Source: Annona cherimola (Eukaryota > Streptophyta > Magnoliopsida > Magnoliales > Annonaceae). Taken from it: a DNA stretch of 64,000 bases. Of this stretch, positions 59,939-64,000 are shown piece after piece. The DNA lies in NCBI GenBank assembly GCA_030490835.1, contig CM059977.1, positions 20,069,335-20,133,334 on the forward strand. The letters run 5' to 3'. The notes beneath the pieces are model-generated. The model was given only the letters and a program-made list of their open reading frames with translations, did not search any database and had not been told where the DNA came from. Both the position numbers and the translations under genes were made by a program. Position 1 is the first letter of the stretch; each line of letters opens with the position of its first letter.

Positions 59939-60138
59939 GGGTCCGTTGGAAAGGAGACAGATGATTCCTGTTTTTTCCTACTCTTTCACATTTTATGTAC
60001 TACTACTGTATTTATTTTAATTTTTCTCTACACTTCCCATCATTTACCCTATCATATATATCATATTATTACTTTATCTATTTCAAAAAACTTTTCTTCA
60101 AATTTTTCCTCTATTTTTTCTTTTTTCAAACAAATCTT
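59939..60138 (+). mobile_element. Probable MITE family A relative
   Basis: It begins GGGTCCGTTGGAAAGG and contains ATTTATTTTAATTTTTCTCT, CCCATCATTTACCCTATC and a TCAAACAAATC end. The arrangement resembles family A but the right end is unclear. Confidence 0.4.
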
Positions 60139-60269
60139 TTTTTATTACGATTCAAGGGGACAACACTCCACCACCAATTTGATACCAAGATCTCAAGCAC
60201 TCAAATATAATACAACTAAGCTATGTCCTGGATCACTTTTGAAATGACTTTTAAATATATGATATGTGT

Positions 60270-60537
60270 AACAATATAAAAAAAAAACTTTTCAAACTAA
60301 AATTTTTCACCATTTATAGTTACATTATTTTTTAATTATTTCTTCACATCTTTCTATACAATTATCATATTTTAAATCATTTTTACGTAATTAACCGTAC
60401 AACTAATTTATCTATTTTAACTTAATTTTCTTTACTTTTTATCATTATTCTTAACATATCACATTATTTTCTCTCATTTTAAAAATATATACATGGAAAT
60501 TTTTTCATGAAAAATTTTATCACTTCCCAGATACACG
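60270..60537 (+). mobile_element. MITE family A copy, truncated left end
   Basis: From AACTTTTCAAACTAAAATTT through TTTTACGTAATTAACCGTAC to CTTCCCAGATACACGC the family order is intact. The first 15-20 bp are replaced by a poly-A run. Confidence 0.6.
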
Positions 60538-63500
60538 CATAATGGGTGGGTTAAATTTTGATGTCATCAATCTTACAGCCTATTTTCAACCAACTGTGAC
60601 ACTTCACTGTATATACGAGTCAAAGTTTCTATACATCTCATCCTGCCGAAATGAATTCTGGTAGTTGGTGCTATACTTGGGCCTCATTTTAATAATTTTG
60701 TTAATTCCGGTACAATTGTATTTAATATTATTCATATTATTAAAATACCAAAAATTCTATCAATGAGCGTTGCAGGTGTGTCATATTTTGTAAAATGTAT
60801 GAAACATGTGTAAATTTAGAAAATCACTTGTACTGGGTACTTATAATGAGTAAATAATTTTAATAATTTTAAAGTCACTTTAAGTGATTCTTAAGTTTGG
60901 AACCTAAACTGGCCCATACATGTAAATATTTTCTTGTCTAATTAAATTAAATTATTTTAATATATGATAATTTAAAAATAACTAAACTAGCCCATAATTA
61001 ATTTAAATTATTTTAATTAATTTACACCTTTTGTATTGAATATATAATAATAATTATTAGACGAGTCAAGAATTTAACAAAATCATCTGTATGGGACCTA
61101 AACTAGCCCTGCAGATCCGTATAATATAGGGTTATATTTCTGACTTCCTCAGTGGAGTAGATTGTACGGTTCAGAGTCATAGATGAACCCCCATTATTTT
61201 GGAATATCTCATGGTTGAGTTAGTTCTGGATCTCACCCAAGCCCCCATATGCCAAGCTCGTTATATGATTCAACCCAAGCAGATATGGAGCTATTAAACT
61301 TGGCCCTCCTTCAGCGATTGTAGATGAATGAGATGTTTTCCAAGAGCAATTAGAACTGTGGTGCAACGTGGGTTTTCTTCAATCCAAACTCATCCAACCT
61401 GGTTTTCTTAAAGTTGAATTTGGCCCGTAGTATCACATTTCTCCTAATTGTACATGATTTTTAAATAAGGTTGAGTAGGTTTTGGGAGAGCCCTTTGTTA
61501 ACCCGACCAAAGTTCAATATGGTGTGCGTGTAAGGCTACATACCATTGGCAGTGTTCACGCATGGGTGTGCGTACATGAGTACATGTTATGATACATGCA
61601 TGGAAGACGAATGCAAGTACACGAGTACGTTTTATATCTTATTTTATTGCTTAGATGGTATTTATGGATGAACTTTTACTACGCTACTTTACTTTTAAGT
61701 CATTAGTTTATTCTTATTGCTAACATCGTTTGAATGAACATAATTAATTACTTTTCTTTTGTAGGCGTAATTGATATAGGGCATATTATAAGAAAGCAAA
61801 ATTCATGCTTTGTGATATATAATATATTATAATATATTACTCATAAGCTTGGCAGATAATGCATGAATATAACATTTTCATTTTTCTTGTATATCTAACA
61901 TGTATCTGTATATAGTAGAAAATAATATCCCAAAATAGAAGTTTTTTCAAAAATAATCTTTCAATTAAATAGATTAATTTGATGTCTTTTATATTTTACA
62001 AATTCCTACTATGAATAATCTTAAAAAATTAGTTTTCCGATCTTGTAATAGAACATATAAGAAAATACGTAATTATCCTAAGTATTTTTAAAAAAATTAT
62101 ATTTTAAAAAATATTTTGTTTTGCTATTATATGCAAACATATATCATGTATAAGAGAAATGTAAAATTGAAAATATTACGTCAATACTATGCGGGAAAAA
62201 ATTTCATTATTCATGTTATCACATATTATCATTGTTGAGGTCATTGCAACTGTATGTTTTTAAACCCAAATTATAATTAGATTCATTACATGAATTCTGT
62301 CGCAAATTAGTTGGTCTCAGCACGCGGTCCTCGATCTCACACACTGCACCCACGACCACGAGGTCATGATCCTCGGCCACTTGGCTGGGCGTGCAGCCAA
62401 CCAGCATTCAGAAAACGCGTCAGCTGACGGCATGTTGCAAACCATTCAAGATTCGAGGGTCGAATATGTATTTGAGATGCGATTTTAATTCTGCGTACTG
62501 AAAATGAAAAAAATTGTATTGAAAATGGGTAAAATTATATTAAAAAGAAAAAAATTATCTTAAAAATTGAAAAATTGTCTTAGAAATGGTGATGCATATT
62601 CAATGCAAAAATCCTGTCTGACTTAAAACATATCCTAAGGAAATTACGTACTAAGACCGAGTTTAACAGTCCCCGAGCATTTACTCAAATTCGATGGTGG
62701 TTGCGTGTTTCAGAGGATGTACAAAATTTTTCATTTTCAACATTATTTTTTTAATTTTTAAATATAACTTTTTTGTTCTCAATAAACAGCATTATATTTT
62801 CATATCATCCTTCTCAAGCCCCCTTATCATTCTTAACAAGCTTTGTTTCCATGAAATTCCTCCACTACGTAGCATATCATATTTTTAATATATTAATAGT
62901 TGATAGAAACACACTCCATCAGTAATACTTAGCATCATTTATATTTTTATAAAAATTCTTTTATTTGTTTAGCATTATTCTACATAGGTTCATCTACAAA
63001 TATATAAAATCGACGTAATAAAATAACTTAATACTAAATATTAATTTTAAAATTATATTTTCAATCTCTAAATCATCTAAAAGTTCATTACTGTGTAAAT
63101 CTACAAATTATTATTATATTCGAATACATTTGTGAATAAATTCAAATACTTTTTATAATTTACATAAATATACATTTTCAGCAAATGGGCATATCTACAT
63201 ATTTGATTAGAAGGAAATTTGTTCTTTTAGCTAAGCGAATAATATTATGTAAACATATTTGATTTAAATAAAATTTAATATCTTATCTAAACAAATGATG
63301 TTGAATGTAATGAAGTAAATAAATTTTCTATTTACCATCAAAACATTAAAAACGGAGAGGATTACATATAAGCACGAAGCAAAGCCTTTATTTAGTAAGT
63401 CACAAGAATTAAAAGAAATTCGACAAATTACTGAGCCGCATTTCATTAATTTCTTTAAAAAAAAAAAAAAAAAAAAAAACAGAATACATATGATCGACAT

Positions 63501-63632
63501 CATTGTATTGTAACGTTACACATGCAACTACCTTGGGCAGAGTAATTAAAATTTATTCTGAAGAAACAGACAATCATTCTTACATATGCGGCCCACTTGG
63601 TTGTGCCTGATGGAGCTGATGAATTACTCGGA
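60538..63632. other. Intergenic, no gene supported
   Basis: 60600-61620 is less AT-rich without a usable frame. 62290-62440 is a GC-rich patch with an unrecognised 62-codon minus frame (MLVGCTPSQVAEDHDLVVVG) and could be a gene remnant. An A run of 23 is at 63457-63479. Confidence 0.4.
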
Positions 63633-63816
63633 TCAGTAGAGCTGAATGCCAGAGTCATAGGCATCGCCAGGTTTCCACATCTTCGGGATCACATTCTTCA
63701 GTTCAATCCACTTCGCTTGCCAAGAACAGCAGTTTCAATGGGCCCTTGAGAGGGGTTGGCATGTCCCAAACTCCACCAAAAGCCCTACGCATCCACACCC
63801 AGTTCTTGTAATCATC
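63633..63816 (-). pseudogene. Expansin-like B, last exon, frameshifted
   Basis: On the minus strand a TTGGTAG acceptor is followed by DDYKNWVWMRRAFGGVWDMP then TPLKGPLKLLF. After a frame change comes WQAKWIELKNVIPKMWKPGD then AYDSGIQLY and stop at 63633. This is the C-terminal end of the expansin domain 2 (CBM63-like) of expansin-like B proteins, which are secreted wall proteins. The frame shifts between about 63715 and 63735. Around eight residues expected there are missing, so a small deletion is the likely cause. Staying in the first frame gives a premature stop (LASEVD). Upstream exons would lie beyond the right edge, so only the exon can be judged. A sequencing error or a decayed gene are both possible. 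Confidence 0.6.
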
Positions 63817-64000
63817 CTACCAACAAAACCAGCATATGTATGAGTGATGTTTGATAAAATGCTTGAACAGACAGCTCTAGTATACAATCACATCTCGATC
63901 GATCATCATGCATGCTGATGTTGAGTAGAGAATTTCATAACTAGTTCGTTGTCATTACAAGAACAAAAGCTTTCAATAACGTAAAAAATTGTCATTTATG

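Noticed and set aside
1..64000. CRISPR arrays, operons or other prokaryotic systems
   Set aside because: The window is plant nuclear DNA with spliced genes; no direct-repeat/spacer array is present.

Overview
This is nuclear DNA of a flowering plant. It is AT-rich, with GT-AG introns, a land-plant-specific PPR family, a plant SUVH histone methyltransferase and a U/P-type cyclin, and long gene-poor stretches filled with small non-autonomous transposons. I cannot place the species from the sequence.

Genes, left to right: (1) the second exon of a P-class PPR protein whose first exon lies off the left edge (1042-2259); (2) a complete two-exon tandem copy of that gene, about 8.1 kb downstream, with a plastid-type transit peptide (7100-10405); (3) a two-exon U4/P4-type cyclin (23884-25599); (4) an intronless 950-residue SUVH5/6-type H3K9 methyltransferase with SRA, pre-SET, SET and post-SET domains and a probable intron in its 5' leader (39850-43649); (5) a secreted glycine-rich protein on the minus strand (51559-52071); (6) the frameshifted last exon of an expansin-like B gene on the minus strand at the right edge (63633-63816). 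An exon-like fragment of unknown identity lies at 12649-12856. These genes do not form a pathway; they are ordinary, widely spaced plant loci.

The intergenic DNA has more structure than the genes suggest. One MITE family (family A: about 270-290 bp, GGGTGTGTTTGG-like ends, 3-bp target duplications) occurs at least eleven times. A second, fold-back family (family B: about 250-390 bp, arms built on a shared AAACCAAGTTTTACCATTTTT-like block) occurs about six times. A 480-bp near-complete inverted repeat lies at 17562-18045. Two related elements with long terminal inverted repeats lie in tandem at about 5000-6917. A 1287-bp hAT-type element with a perfect 8-bp duplication (48058-49344) has split a tRNA-derived SINE-like head. 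Several such SINE-like heads occur, nearly all on the minus strand. I saw no reverse transcriptase, integrase or transposase coding sequence, so no element here looks autonomous.

I found no convincing undescribed gene system. The best leads are the hairpin-forming elements, the opposed MITE pair at 52998-53554, the possible overlapping upstream ORF of the SUVH gene, and the in-frame 36-bp minisatellite inside it. Alignments were done by eye, so coordinates of degenerate repeats are approximate.
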